Part shown: positions 1 to 8,461 of the stretch, one piece after another
Position numbering within the stretch: the first letter of the stretch is position 1
Layout: the number at the start of each line of letters is the position of its first letter
Assembly: GCF_034259205.1 (NCBI RefSeq)
Contig: NZ_CP139487.1
Span: forward strand, 1 to 64,000
Source: Peredibacter starrii
GTDB taxonomy: Bacteria > Bdellovibrionota > Bacteriovoracia > Bacteriovoracales > Bacteriovoracaceae
Length of the DNA stretch: 64,000 nt
Reading direction: 5' to 3'
The notes under the pieces: model-generated
The model's input: the letters and a program-made list of their open reading frames with translations, nothing else
What the model was told of the DNA's origin: nothing
Databases searched by the model: none
Position numbers and translations under genes: made by a program

Positions 1-605
1 AAGATGTATCAAACGGATTTCCACCTACAAGTAGTGAGTGAAAACTAAAGGCCTGTCTTAAATGAGGGTCCTTAATAAATTTTGAGACCTGAGCATATAC
101 AGATTTATGAGCTGAAAGCCTCGCCAGTTGAGGCGAAACTCTAATCATGCTCCACCAATTCAGAAATGGCACATGAACAAGCTTGGTATAACCTTCTTCA
201 AAGACTTCACGAGAATAATTTAGAAACTTCTTATATCCTTCGACATCTTGGGGACTCTTCTTCTGAATCTGGTCTAATGTTTCTTCAACACTCGAACCAT
301 AGTCAAAAACAAATTTATCTTCCCACATAAGGCGATAGAAAGGTTCAACCGGCATGAGCTCCACATAGTCAGAAAGCTTTCTGCCGCTTAATTCAAAGAG
401 TTCTTCCAAGCAATGTGGGGCCGTAATAACCGTTGGCCCTGCATCGAAAGTAAACCCATTGTCTTTGAAAACATAGGCCCTTCCACCTGGCTTATCTCTT
501 TTCTCAAAAATGGTTGTTTCATAACCAGCAGACTGTAAACGAATGGCAGCTGCCAGACCGCCTAGCCCACTACCAATAACTGCTGCCTTAAGTTTTTTTG
601 ACATA
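1..605 (-). CDS. crtI: Phytoene desaturase CrtI, N-terminal part (cut by window edge)
   Basis: About the first 201 residues of a FAD-dependent phytoene desaturase, which introduces double bases of conjugation into phytoene to give lycopene. The N-terminus carries the dinucleotide-binding motif GSGLGGLAAAIRL followed by an acidic strand end (FEKRDKPGGRAYVF), and then the family signature FTFDAGPTVITAP. The start is the ATG at 605, with GGAG eight bases upstream, and it lies inside the end of crtE (18-base overlap). It is the last visible gene of the carotenoid operon; the rest, and probably crtB, lies beyond base 1. The family assignment is firm; the exact number of desaturation steps cannot be read from this part. 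Confidence 0.93.
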
Positions 606-1616
606 TGATTTCTCCAAAAGACTACAAAGATCTAAAAGTGTTTCAAGGGCAAAAGGATGAGACAGGTGAAGCTGATTTCTCCACTCATCTCGGGCCCTAG
701 TTAAAGAGCCTCGGGCCTCAAGCCACATTAGGTTGATAAATTCATGCTGAAGAATCCATTGCTCGAGTTGGTCTTCATTAGGTAGTTGACGAATGGCCGA
801 GAGAAAATCTGAATAGGTATCCGAATCAAGCTTAGAGGCCTGCGCCCACGCCCAGGTTGGTCTTCGGTTATAGAGATCCTCATAACGCTTTGATGGAGAA
901 GACTTTTTTTCTTCAGCAAAGTTTCCAAAATCATCAAATAACTGAAGCATGAATCCAAGCTTGTTCCCTAGAGCATTCAAATCCATCGCAGGTTCACGAT
1001 TAGATACCGCCGCACCTAACTGCAAAGCAAGACAAAGGAGTGTTCCAGTTTTTAACTCCATTGAAGCGTAACAAGTCTTCTCCACATCACTCTGAGAAAT
1101 CTCATCAATCCTCGTTCCCAGATCCACTGCTTGACCAAAGTGGGCACGGATCATGAGACCGAGAATGATGTCTAAAAGTTTTTGAGTGGAATCATTTGAT
1201 AGCTTTAATTCTTTGATCTGACCTAAGGCCCAGAAATAAAGCCAGTTGCCGGCATTAAGAGCAACAGGAAGCCCATGTTGCAAATGGAAGGTCGGTGCAT
1301 TTCTTCTAACGTGACTTCCATCCTGAATATCATCCACGATCAAAGATCCACCATGAATGAGTTCAACAATGTGTCCCGCCAGCTTAAGTTTCTGAATGTC
1401 CTCTTCTGGTATCTCTACTGGATCAGAATCAAAGGCCAGACGATAACCCAGTTCAACCAGGCGAGGACGTATGTTCTTTCCGGGTTTTTGGAAAAAATCA
1501 TTAACTGGATCAATAAGGGACTTCCCCAGAACTGTATTCAGGTCGCATGGATTATTAAGGGCGAGAAGTTTCTCCCAGGCCCCTGTTTCAGGAAAGATCT
1601 TACTAATGTCATTCAT
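588..1616 (-). CDS. crtE: Geranylgeranyl diphosphate synthase-type polyprenyl synthase
   Basis: A 342-residue trans-isoprenyl diphosphate synthase that should condense IPP with allylic diphosphates to supply C20 precursor for carotenoids. The first aspartate-rich motif is DDIQD (residues 95-99). The second is DDFGN (228-232), so its last Asp is replaced by Asn. I chose ATG 1616 over an in-frame ATG at 1649 because it forms an ATGA overlap with the crtY stop and has AGAGGG upstream. It sits between crtY and crtI in a run of overlapping genes, which supports the carotenoid role. Product chain length (C15, C20 or longer) is inferred from context only. Confidence 0.88.
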   Translation of the reverse strand: MNDISKIFPETGAWEKLLALNNPCDLNTVLGKSLIDPVNDFFQKPGKNIRPRLVELGYRLAFDSDPVEIPEEDIQKLKLAGHIVELIHGGSLIVDDIQDGSHVRRNAPTFHLQHGLPVALNAGNWLYFWALGQIKELKLSNDSTQKLLDIILGLMIRAHFGQAVDLGTRIDEISQSDVEKTCYASMELKTGTLLCLALQLGAAVSNREPAMDLNALGNKLGFMLQLFDDFGNFAEEKKSSPSKRYEDLYNRRPTWAWAQASKLDSDTYSDFLSAIRQLPNEDQLEQWILQHEFINLMWLEARGSLTRARDEWRNQLHLSHPFALETLLDLCSLLEKSYVKKT

Positions 1617-2716
1617 GCGTTGACCCTCTTGTTTTGAGGGAGAAAACACTTGATGGCAGATAGTACAGGCACCGGCGGCTTACCTATGAAAATTTTAGCT
1701 CGATCAAGTCGAGTCAACTTGCCTTGATAGAAACGAGCGATGGTCGGCTCAGGTAAAAGATAAAAATGTTGAAACACGCGATAACGTTCATTGTCCTTGG
1801 CCGCTTCGAACATCAAGAGATTTAAAATGCGGAAGAAGCTGCGATCTTTCTCGCGATCCTCTCGGTATTTTTTCACACAGCTTTTGACTGCATTGAGAGA
1901 CAGATCAGTCTTCATCAAAAGATCAACCAAGCGAATGGCGTCTGGTAAAGAGTATCCGGTTGTATCGTGAAGGATACCTCCCAAATCTACGACACCTTCC
2001 TTCTCTTGATGATTTAACTTTGAAAGAGGAATAGGAAGGACGCCTTTCTCCTTTCGGATGACAGATTTTATTTTCCATCCTCTGCGTCTGATCTCGTAAA
2101 AGATTTCATTTTCCAGTTCGGCCTCGTTCAAATCCGGACGACTTGAGTATCGAGTGTCTTCAACTAAAACAGTATTAGAAGAAAAAGGAAGGTAATACAG
2201 GAATCGATATCCATCACTTTGAGAGACCTTTGCGTCCATCAGAATAGGGAAAATAAGATTATGTGATTCTTCTAATTCTACCTCAAGGCCCAAAAATTTC
2301 TGATAACCGGCCCTACCCTCTTCAAACTTCCCTCGGGCATCGATCACAAAGGAACCAAGCTTTTTTGCTTCTTCAAGCGAATAGTACTTATTGAAGTTGG
2401 TATTTTGTTTAAGACGTTCATTCAGGACTTCATGAAACTTATCCGAACAAATGGAATGATACGAACCTTTAATGTGGCGCGAATGATCAGGAAAATGAAC
2501 TGTGTAGCCTGTCCAGCTCTGTCTTATGATAGGAGCAAGCCACTTAAGCTGACTTATATCCACATCGGAACTATGAAAGGACCACGTATGATTTCCACCA
2601 AAGCGAGAATCTGCTTCGAGTACTAAAAACTTTTTATCCGGATGTACAAGACTCAACCTATAGCCAAGAAGCCCTCCCCACAGACCGCCACCAAGAATAA
2701 CAATTGGCCTATCCAT
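1613..2716 (-). CDS. crtY: Lycopene beta-cyclase CrtY
   Basis: A 367-residue CrtY-type lycopene cyclase, which closes the beta-ionone rings of lycopene using reduced FAD as a non-redox cofactor. Visible signatures are the N-terminal nucleotide-binding stretch VILGGGLWGGLLGYRL, GGNHTWSFH (residues 40-48), GYRFLYYLPF, VEDTRYS with Glu186, DTTGYSLPDA, and the C-terminal GKPPVPVLSA. From memory of Pantoea CrtY, Glu186 corresponds to the reported catalytic glutamate. The start overlaps the end of the upstream hydroxylase gene by eight bases, and the stop overlaps crtE as ATGA, so these genes are very likely translationally coupled. It is the canonical cyclase of this operon, in contrast to the paralog at 3949-5022. 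Confidence 0.92.
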   Translation of the reverse strand: MDRPIVILGGGLWGGLLGYRLSLVHPDKKFLVLEADSRFGGNHTWSFHSSDVDISQLKWLAPIIRQSWTGYTVHFPDHSRHIKGSYHSICSDKFHEVLNERLKQNTNFNKYYSLEEAKKLGSFVIDARGKFEEGRAGYQKFLGLEVELEESHNLIFPILMDAKVSQSDGYRFLYYLPFSSNTVLVEDTRYSSRPDLNEAELENEIFYEIRRRGWKIKSVIRKEKGVLPIPLSKLNHQEKEGVVDLGGILHDTTGYSLPDAIRLVDLLMKTDLSLNAVKSCVKKYREDREKDRSFFRILNLLMFEAAKDNERYRVFQHFYLLPEPTIARFYQGKLTRLDRAKIFIGKPPVPVLSAIKCFLPQNKRVNA

Positions 2717-3428
2717 GAGTCTCTCCTGCTTCAGTCTTCATCAGTTTGTCCCAAAAAGTGAAATACAGTCCGTAATTGACTGTTACTTGCTTATGATGGC
2801 GTTGGTGATGGGTGGCCGATATTAAGGAGAACTTCTTCTCTAAAAAAGTTGGATAAAAATCAAATCCAAGATGATTCAATAAACCACATAAACTCATAAT
2901 GACTAAAAAAGACACTAAGACCGTCCAATGAATAGGAATGAGTATGACTAAAACTGGTAAGATCAGGGCCTGAATCACGGCCTCAATTGGATGAAACGAA
3001 AATGAAGTCCAGGCAGTCGGGATTCGTGACTCATGATGAACGAAATGACATTTCTTAAACTGATAGACGTGGAGTAATCGATGAGTCCAATAAAAATACG
3101 TGTCGTGAATGAATAAATAAATTCCCAATGAAAAGACCAGATACCAAAGACCATATTGTTGGAAGTCGTAATAGATCTGAGTTTCCCCAGCTTGCCAGAG
3201 TTTAATCAGGACAGTTCCGGCCAAAGCAAAAATCAGTGAACTTTGAACTGACCAATAGATGTCTCTTTTAATCTGACGAGAAGAAATTGTGCCTTTATCA
3301 ATGGGTTCTTTGCGCGACCTCTCGCAGACAATTCGAAACATCCCCGCCAAAAGAAAGTAGCGAGTGAGCATCACTGCACTCAAAAGGAGAAACGTTACCT
3401 GAAAGGAGTAAACTGGGAGTTGTATCAT
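2709..3428 (-). CDS. Sterol desaturase/fatty acid hydroxylase-superfamily membrane protein
   Basis: A 239-residue integral membrane di-iron oxygenase of the fatty acid hydroxylase superfamily. Three histidine clusters are visible: HDTYFYWTHRLLH, HFVHHE and HHQRHH. Hydrophobic segments lie near residues 8-28, 62-80, 93-108 and 150-185. Its place in the carotenoid operon suggests hydroxylation or another oxygenation of the carotenoid ring or end group, as CrtZ does, but at 239 residues it looks more like the ERG3/sterol-desaturase branch than the shorter CrtZ. The substrate is therefore inferred. Its ATG shares one base with the DUF2141 stop (TAATG), and its 3' end overlaps crtY. Confidence 0.82.
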   Translation of the reverse strand: MIQLPVYSFQVTFLLLSAVMLTRYFLLAGMFRIVCERSRKEPIDKGTISSRQIKRDIYWSVQSSLIFALAGTVLIKLWQAGETQIYYDFQQYGLWYLVFSLGIYLFIHDTYFYWTHRLLHVYQFKKCHFVHHESRIPTAWTSFSFHPIEAVIQALILPVLVILIPIHWTVLVSFLVIMSLCGLLNHLGFDFYPTFLEKKFSLISATHHQRHHKQVTVNYGLYFTFWDKLMKTEAGETHG

Positions 3429-3847
3429 TAGAAGTATTTCATCCTTATAATGATTTCCTCAGCGCCACTGAGTTTAAATTTCACCCGACCGAAAGATGGA
3501 ACCCCAAAGAAGATTCGTGGATTATTGGAAAAACCCACCCCTTCATCTGGTAATCCAATTCCTTTCTTGTCTAACTTTTTATTGGAATTTTCGTCATGAA
3601 TAAAAGTCAGAGCAAGATTGCCAGAGGGAAGATCTTCTAATTTAAACCCTGCTTTCGCTTCGTTAGGCGTAATAGAACCCTGGCGAATGCTTTTTTTAGG
3701 TTGGTCAGGATAACCTTCTTTATTATCAAATACGAGATACTCAATCGTTCCTTTATCAGAACGAAGGTCTTTAATTTTTATATTCAAAGTATCCGCAGAT
3801 ACGATGCTCGAAAAACAGATCAAACAGAGAAATAACTTGGTCCGCAT
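3428..3847 (-). CDS. DUF2141 family secreted protein
   Basis: A 139-residue protein with a signal peptide (hydrophobic residues 4-18, likely cut after VSA). The mature part matches the DUF2141 pattern: an early strand-rich region, YLVFDNKEGYPDQP, then FIHDENSNKKLD and a late VKFKL strand. The HDENSNKKLD stretch resembles a calcium-type acidic loop. The function of DUF2141 is unknown, but the family often sits in carotenoid gene clusters, as it does here, one base away from the hydroxylase. I infer a periplasmic or outer-membrane role linked to the pigment. It follows the cyclase paralog after about 100 non-coding bases. Confidence 0.75.
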   Translation of the reverse strand: MRTKLFLCLICFSSIVSADTLNIKIKDLRSDKGTIEYLVFDNKEGYPDQPKKSIRQGSITPNEAKAGFKLEDLPSGNLALTFIHDENSNKKLDKKGIGLPDEGVGFSNNPRIFFGVPSFGRVKFKLSGAEEIIIRMKYF

Positions 3848-3948
3848 GGATGATCCTTAAAGTAGTAAGACCGGATACGATAGATAAATTCATACACGTT
3901 CGTAATTAGATAAATGTTGAACAAAAAATAGTCTTACTGGGGGCCAGA

Positions 3949-5022
3949 TCAGTTTAAGGACGAGAAATTGCGGACATATGTCATCCTTCCAAAGAGGATG
4001 CGCGATCTGTCTATGAACGAGAGCCTACCCCTCAAAAATCTCTCAATCAAGGGACGAGGCAATTGGTAGATGTCCTGGTAGAAGAAGTTTTGGTCTGCGG
4101 CAGAGTCGATAAAGGACTTATTAATGAATCTAAAAAATTTGCGATCTCCTTCCAGATCATTCCTGAAGTCACTAACAACTTGCTTCAATTCTCCCAATCT
4201 AAAACTAGTGGCCACCATTTTATCGATTAGACGAGTGGCAGTTGGGATTGAGCAACCTGTCGTATCGTGGAAGATACCAGCAAGATTGATGACTCTCCCC
4301 TCCTGACGAAACGACGGAGAAGAAATAGGCATGGCACAACATCCAGTTTCCTCCCGAATCACACGTTTGATCTTCCAGTCATAAAATTCGATCACCTTCA
4401 TAAGGTCATGCTTCATCTCCGGAAGATTAAGCTCTTTATTGGCCGAATAACGAAGATCTTTGATGAGAACCTTGTTCTCTGAAAGAGGAATATAATGAAG
4501 ACATCGAAATTTATCTCGTTGCGAGATGGTTGAATCCATCAGGATTGGTTCATTGATGTCATGAGGCTCTTCGAGTTCAAGTTCAAGAGTTAGAAACTTT
4601 TGATAACCACATTTTTTATAGCCACATATGTTTCTGGTATCGATGACAAAACTTCCTTCATCCAGGGCAAACCTTGCACTCATTTCGTTATTTAAGCAAA
4701 GAACATCAGGAGGAAGAGTAGAACTCACAATTGAGTGGATCTGATCTGGGTTGATCAAGTGAAAGCTGTTATCCATTTTCTTTTCGAATTTTGGAAAGCG
4801 AACCTTATGCGCCTCCCAGCTTTTTGAAATAAATGGTCGGAGCCACAGCATCGCTGATTGATTGATGTCGCTTCCATAGAAGGAATACGTTTCTTGCCCA
4901 CCTAACGAGGAGGTTCTCTCATAAAGTTTAAAAGGGATGTGAGGAAGTGTTGTTTTCAGCCGATAGGCCAGTAAACTTCCCCATAGGCCACCACCTAAGA
5001 TAATGACAGGTTTACTTTCCAT
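3949..5022 (-). CDS. Divergent lycopene cyclase paralog with altered signature residues
   Basis: A 357-residue homolog of the crtY product encoded three genes downstream. They share the N-terminal ILGGGLWGSLLAYRL, the GYQKFL-LELELEEPH region, ILMDSTISQ and the FHDTTG block. Key signatures differ: GGNHTWSFH became GGQETYSFY (41-49), VEDTRYS became IKDLRYS, with Lys188 where crtY has Glu186, and the C-terminal KPPVP motif is gone. The reading frame is intact and well conserved elsewhere, so it does not look like a pseudogene. It may act on another substrate, work as a partner of CrtY, or be an isomerase-like or binding protein. It is the first gene of the operon, divergent from apt. Confidence 0.75.
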   Translation of the reverse strand: MESKPVIILGGGLWGSLLAYRLKTTLPHIPFKLYERTSSLGGQETYSFYGSDINQSAMLWLRPFISKSWEAHKVRFPKFEKKMDNSFHLINPDQIHSIVSSTLPPDVLCLNNEMSARFALDEGSFVIDTRNICGYKKCGYQKFLTLELELEEPHDINEPILMDSTISQRDKFRCLHYIPLSENKVLIKDLRYSANKELNLPEMKHDLMKVIEFYDWKIKRVIREETGCCAMPISSPSFRQEGRVINLAGIFHDTTGCSIPTATRLIDKMVATSFRLGELKQVVSDFRNDLEGDRKFFRFINKSFIDSAADQNFFYQDIYQLPRPLIERFLRGRLSFIDRSRILFGRMTYVRNFSSLN

Positions 5023-5056
5023 AGGACCCTCATACTTAGAGAAATTCAGCTCGAAA

Positions 5057-5150
5057 AATATAAGGAAAGTCTGAAAAGTTAGGAATTAACTTTAAATTAC
5101 ACTTAGATTGATTTTTCCTAAAGAAACCTGATAAGTTGGAAAACTAACTT
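5057..5150. promoter_or_regulatory. Divergent crt/apt control region with two related inverted repeats
   Basis: Between the cyclase paralog and apt lie two inverted repeats of the form AAGTT-gap-AACTT. The first is AAAGTTA and TAACTTT around GGAAT (5075-5093, perfect 7-base arms). The second is AAGTT and AACTT around an eight-base centre (5133-5150). On the minus strand TATATT (5062-5057) is a plausible -10 for the carotenoid operon, and the first repeat covers the matching -35 position. The second repeat lies on a weak -10 region for apt. A repressor binding both sites is an inference; no regulator gene is adjacent. Confidence 0.45.
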
Positions 5151-5167
5151 TGCCCCGGAGCTCGAAA

Positions 5168-5668
5168 ATGCATCCTTTTGAATCTCACATTCGTAATGTC
5201 CCTGATTTCCCAAAAGCGGGAATCATGTTCAAAGACATCACTCCACTCCTTCAGGAACGTTTCCCAGAAGTAATTGAAGCTATGTCCCAAGGAATCGACT
5301 GGTCAAAAGTGGACTATGTAGTTGGAATTGAGTCTCGTGGCTTCATCCTTGGTGCTGCCATGGCGCAACTTAAAGGCAAAGGTTTCATACCGATGCGTAA
5401 GAAAGGCAAGCTTCCTCCGCCGGTGATCGCTGAAACTTACGCCCTTGAATACGGCACAGATACTCTAGAAATGATCAAAGAAGAGAAACCAGGACGTGTG
5501 GTTCTGGTAGACGACGTTCTTGCCACTGGTGGAACACTTAAAGCGGCGGCCGCTCTTTGTGAAAAGAACAAACTTCACGTTGAGGGTATGGCCCTTCTCA
5601 TTAACCTGACTTTTTTGAATAAGTTTAAAGAAGAGGGCAAGCCAGTTCATTCTGTCCTTAATTACTAA
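5168..5668 (+). CDS. apt: Adenine phosphoribosyltransferase
   Basis: A 166-residue purine salvage enzyme that converts adenine and PRPP to AMP in the cytoplasm. The PRPP-binding motif VVLVDDVLATGGTLKAA is clear, as are the N-terminal IRNVPDFPKAGIMFKDITPLL and the flexible-loop region RKKGKLPPPVIAETYALEYG typical of Apt. I chose the ATG at 5168, since GGAG stands nine bases before it; a TTG at 5150 in the same frame overlaps the second inverted repeat and has no ribosome site. Length and motifs match the family throughout. It is a single gene, divergent from the carotenoid operon, and followed after 38 bases by a barrel-like protein gene. Confidence 0.96.
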   Translation: MHPFESHIRNVPDFPKAGIMFKDITPLLQERFPEVIEAMSQGIDWSKVDYVVGIESRGFILGAAMAQLKGKGFIPMRKKGKLPPPVIAETYALEYGTDTLEMIKEEKPGRVVLVDDVLATGGTLKAAAALCEKNKLHVEGMALLINLTFLNKFKEEGKPVHSVLNY

Positions 5669-5706
5669 ACTCTTTTAATCCTCCCGAAATAGATTACACT
5701 TTTAAT

Positions 5707-6966
5707 ATGTGGATCATTTTGGGAGTTCTTTTATCTTTCTCGGCCCTCGCATTGGAGCCCTTCGAGAAAATCAAGAACGTTAAAATTTTACGAGTACTGC
5801 CTAATAACATTGTGATGCTCAATCGTGGGATTGAGGACGGAATCTTGCGTAATGATCACGCAAAACTGTCTAATGATACCGAAGGTTATAGCTCACGTGC
5901 GATTTGTATTCGTGTTGGTACAGATGTCTCTTACTGGCGTTTGTATCGCATTCCAAATTCAGAGGCCTTCTCATTGGATTACGTCTACACCATCTCAGGA
6001 ATGGCGGATAAAGAGATTCCCTTTCCTGAAGCGACTATTCGTGATCACCGAGCTGAGATCGCTGATTTAGATCAAAAGCCTAAAAAAGAAACTGGTCCAG
6101 ATCCTTTTGCGATTAAACGTGATCTTCCCGAAAAACTAACTGAGCGTGATTTGATTCATGCTACTGGTCCTGAGAAGAGAAAGCTTTTTGTTGAGAAGGC
6201 ACTTAATCAAGATCAGATGAAACGCGATCTTGAAGACTATAGAATTTCTCTCTATGCTTCGCCTTTCACTCGCCAATCGATCAATGAAGGAGAAAGCCTT
6301 CGTTATGGGTTCCGTGGTGGTAACGTTGCTTCAAAGTATCGTTTGCTTACTCAGTTTGAGCAGCAGCAGACAAAACTGAAAGATCCCCTGACTAAAGAAT
6401 CAGTTTCTACTCGTAGTACTTTTGGCCAAGCTCAGTTCATTATTCATCGTCTAACGAATTCAATTTCATCTTTGTCTCTGATTAACTATGGTTCGCAAAG
6501 ATTCAGTGAGCTCGCGACTCCGAAGTCGCACTGGCAAGTGGGACCAATTGGTTTTACTTGGCACATGTATGAATCGAAGACTTGGGAATATTTAGATCTT
6601 AGCTACGTTCCACTTTACGACATTCGTAACACTGAAGTCATGAATGCAGATGGTTCAACTTCAATTACAAAGAAAAATGGTCTTCGTCACGGTTTCCGAT
6701 TCGCGCTTAAGACAAGAATTAATGAACGAGTTGCTCTAGAGAATCTTCTTTGGGTACGCCCATTTCAGGAACTTGATTCTTGGGAGCTTAAGGGTGATGA
6801 CTTGAATATGGTGAATGATCTGAGACTTATTTTCAGTCTGACTGATAACTTCTTCTTTGATTACAACTTCATCTATCAAAAAGATAAACTCTGGAAGACT
6901 CTTAGTAACCTTCCTGAGACGAATACGATTAATTCATTGAATTTAAGATACGACTTCGACGTTTAA
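5707..6966 (+). CDS. Predicted outer-membrane protein, DUF481-like C-terminal half
   Basis: A 419-residue protein with a short signal peptide (residues 1-16, ending SALA). Residues 17-110 form a small strand-rich domain, followed by a charged helical linker (about 125-185). From about 200 to the end the sequence shows alternating amphipathic strands such as YLDLSYVPLYDI, HGFRFALKTRI, NDLRLIFSLTDNFFFDYNFIY and a final SLNLRYDFDV, which resembles DUF481 (YdiY-type) barrels. The C-terminus ends in Val rather than the usual aromatic residue. Role unknown. The gene runs into tlyA tail to tail with a four-base overlap. Confidence 0.6.
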   Translation: MWIILGVLLSFSALALEPFEKIKNVKILRVLPNNIVMLNRGIEDGILRNDHAKLSNDTEGYSSRAICIRVGTDVSYWRLYRIPNSEAFSLDYVYTISGMADKEIPFPEATIRDHRAEIADLDQKPKKETGPDPFAIKRDLPEKLTERDLIHATGPEKRKLFVEKALNQDQMKRDLEDYRISLYASPFTRQSINEGESLRYGFRGGNVASKYRLLTQFEQQQTKLKDPLTKESVSTRSTFGQAQFIIHRLTNSISSLSLINYGSQRFSELATPKSHWQVGPIGFTWHMYESKTWEYLDLSYVPLYDIRNTEVMNADGSTSITKKNGLRHGFRFALKTRINERVALENLLWVRPFQELDSWELKGDDLNMVNDLRLIFSLTDNFFFDYNFIYQKDKLWKTLSNLPETNTINSLNLRYDFDV

Positions 6967-7682
6967 ACGCGAACAAGCCAGCTAAGAAATTCTTTGTTCC
7001 CCGACTTGCCCTCAATTGGGGAATCGATGGTCTTTAGATGTTGCCATCCATTAGCGGTGGCGAAGTCTAAAACCTCTTTTAAAACCTGCTGCTGAAGCTT
7101 AGGGTCCTTAATCACGTTGTCCTTTGGCATGCGCTCTTTACCTGCTTCAAATTGAGGTTTCACAAGCACGATCAGAGGACTGCCAGGATTAAGTAACGTC
7201 TTAACGGCATCAAGTACTTTCGTGATAGAGATAAACGATAGGTCCATCACTGCCCCTTCCGCCATTTCTGGAAGCGAAGTCAGCTCGCGGATATTTGTGC
7301 CTTCCATATTCACGACACGTGAATCTTCACGAAGCTTGGGAGCAAGTTGATCATGACCCACGTCGATGGCGTAGACCTTTTTAGCACCATTTAAGAGCAA
7401 AACTTCCGTGAAGCCACCCGTGCTGGCACCAAGATCAAGAAAGACCTTATCTTTGATTTCGATTTTAAATTCTTCTAACGCCTTCTCTAGTTTAAAGGCA
7501 CCACGTCCCACATAGAGAGAGGTTGTGATTTCAATCTTAGATTCCGGATCGATCATCTCACCGGCCTTCTTAATGACAACGCCGTTAACAGTCACGTCGC
7601 CATTTTCAATAAGGCTTTTGGCCTGAGAGCGTGTGCTTGCGAGACCTTTATCAGCTAAAACTTTATCGGCCCGTTCTTTCAC
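6963..7682 (-). CDS. tlyA: TlyA family rRNA 2'-O-methyltransferase
   Basis: A 239-residue protein with an N-terminal S4 RNA-binding domain (about residues 1-60: RADKVLADKGLASTRSQAK, then VTVNGVVIKKAG) and a C-terminal FtsJ-like SAM-dependent methyltransferase domain. The SAM site is FLDLGASTGGFTEVLL, and later MDLSFISI and VKPQFEAGKE are typical of TlyA. TlyA proteins methylate ribose in 16S and/or 23S rRNA; older annotations call them haemolysins. The gene overlaps dapF by four bases (ATGA) and is probably co-transcribed with it. Which rRNA positions are modified cannot be read from the sequence. Confidence 0.92.
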   Translation of the reverse strand: MKERADKVLADKGLASTRSQAKSLIENGDVTVNGVVIKKAGEMIDPESKIEITTSLYVGRGAFKLEKALEEFKIEIKDKVFLDLGASTGGFTEVLLLNGAKKVYAIDVGHDQLAPKLREDSRVVNMEGTNIRELTSLPEMAEGAVMDLSFISITKVLDAVKTLLNPGSPLIVLVKPQFEAGKERMPKDNVIKDPKLQQQVLKEVLDFATANGWQHLKTIDSPIEGKSGNKEFLSWLVRV

Positions 7683-8461
7683 AGAGAGTACTCTCCAGAA
7701 AAACAGTGCTTCACTTCACCTGAATAGAAAACTTTGTCACCCACTAGAACTCTTTGAGTTCCACCCAGGGTTTTAAGCGTGATCATTTCCTTCCAGCCAT
7801 TCCAGTAATTAAGAGCAAGAGCGGTTGCAGTTAGACCAGTTCCACAAGAGTGAGTTTCATCTTCTACTCCACGCTCATAAGTCCGCACATATGCTGTTTG
7901 GTAATCTTTTTGGATTTCCACAAAACTCACATTGGTGCCATTTGGAAATGTTGAATGGTAGCGGTAACGAGCGGCCGTCGGTTTGATATCGATGGCCTTA
8001 GCGTCTTTTACCAGGAACACCAGGTGAGGAACACCAGTGTTGATAAAGAAACTGCGATCAAATTCATGAAAGTGTGAAAGATCATAAAGATTCTTGTCTT
8101 TGATCTCAGACATCTCAATGGCGAAAGCATTTTCCTGACGAATGACTTCGTAAGTCGCATTCATCGTTTTGATACGATATGCGTTCTTTGCGTGATTTAG
8201 TTTTTGATCAATGTAGGTGGCAAGACATCTTAGTCCGTTTCCACACATTTCGGCTTCACCGCCGTCCGCATTGAAGATGCGCATTTCACCGTCGGTGCCG
8301 GCGAATTCAGTCAGAGTAAGAATCCCATCGGCGCCCACACCAAAGTGTCGGTCGCACATTTTTTTAACAAAGGCAGGGGTCATTTCCACAGTTGGGTGAT
8401 CGAGGATGATGAAGTCGTTCCCGTTGCCTGAAAACTTGGTAAATTTGAGAGAGTTTTTCAT
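7679..8461 (-). CDS. dapF: Diaminopimelate epimerase
   Basis: A 260-residue enzyme converting LL- to meso-diaminopimelate for lysine and peptidoglycan synthesis. The two catalytic cysteines are in EMCGNGLRC (Cys73) and HSCGTG (Cys206), and the N-terminus FSGNGNDFIILD is characteristic. The family N-terminus requires the start at 8461, since there is no other start codon near. That ATG lies inside a perfect ten-base hairpin stem with no free ribosome-binding site before it (see the hairpin at 8459-8486). It overlaps tlyA downstream and sits 40 bases below a secreted-protein gene in the same direction. Confidence 0.95.
   Translation of the reverse strand: MKNSLKFTKFSGNGNDFIILDHPTVEMTPAFVKKMCDRHFGVGADGILTLTEFAGTDGEMRIFNADGGEAEMCGNGLRCLATYIDQKLNHAKNAYRIKTMNATYEVIRQENAFAIEMSEIKDKNLYDLSHFHEFDRSFFINTGVPHLVFLVKDAKAIDIKPTAARYRYHSTFPNGTNVSFVEIQKDYQTAYVRTYERGVEDETHSCGTGLTATALALNYWNGWKEMITLKTLGGTQRVLVGDKVFYSGEVKHCFSGEYSL

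Noticed and set aside
1275-1637. A 120-codon frame on the plus strand inside crtE
   Set aside because: It is antisense to a clear polyprenyl synthase, has no ribosome site and no recognisable protein pattern.
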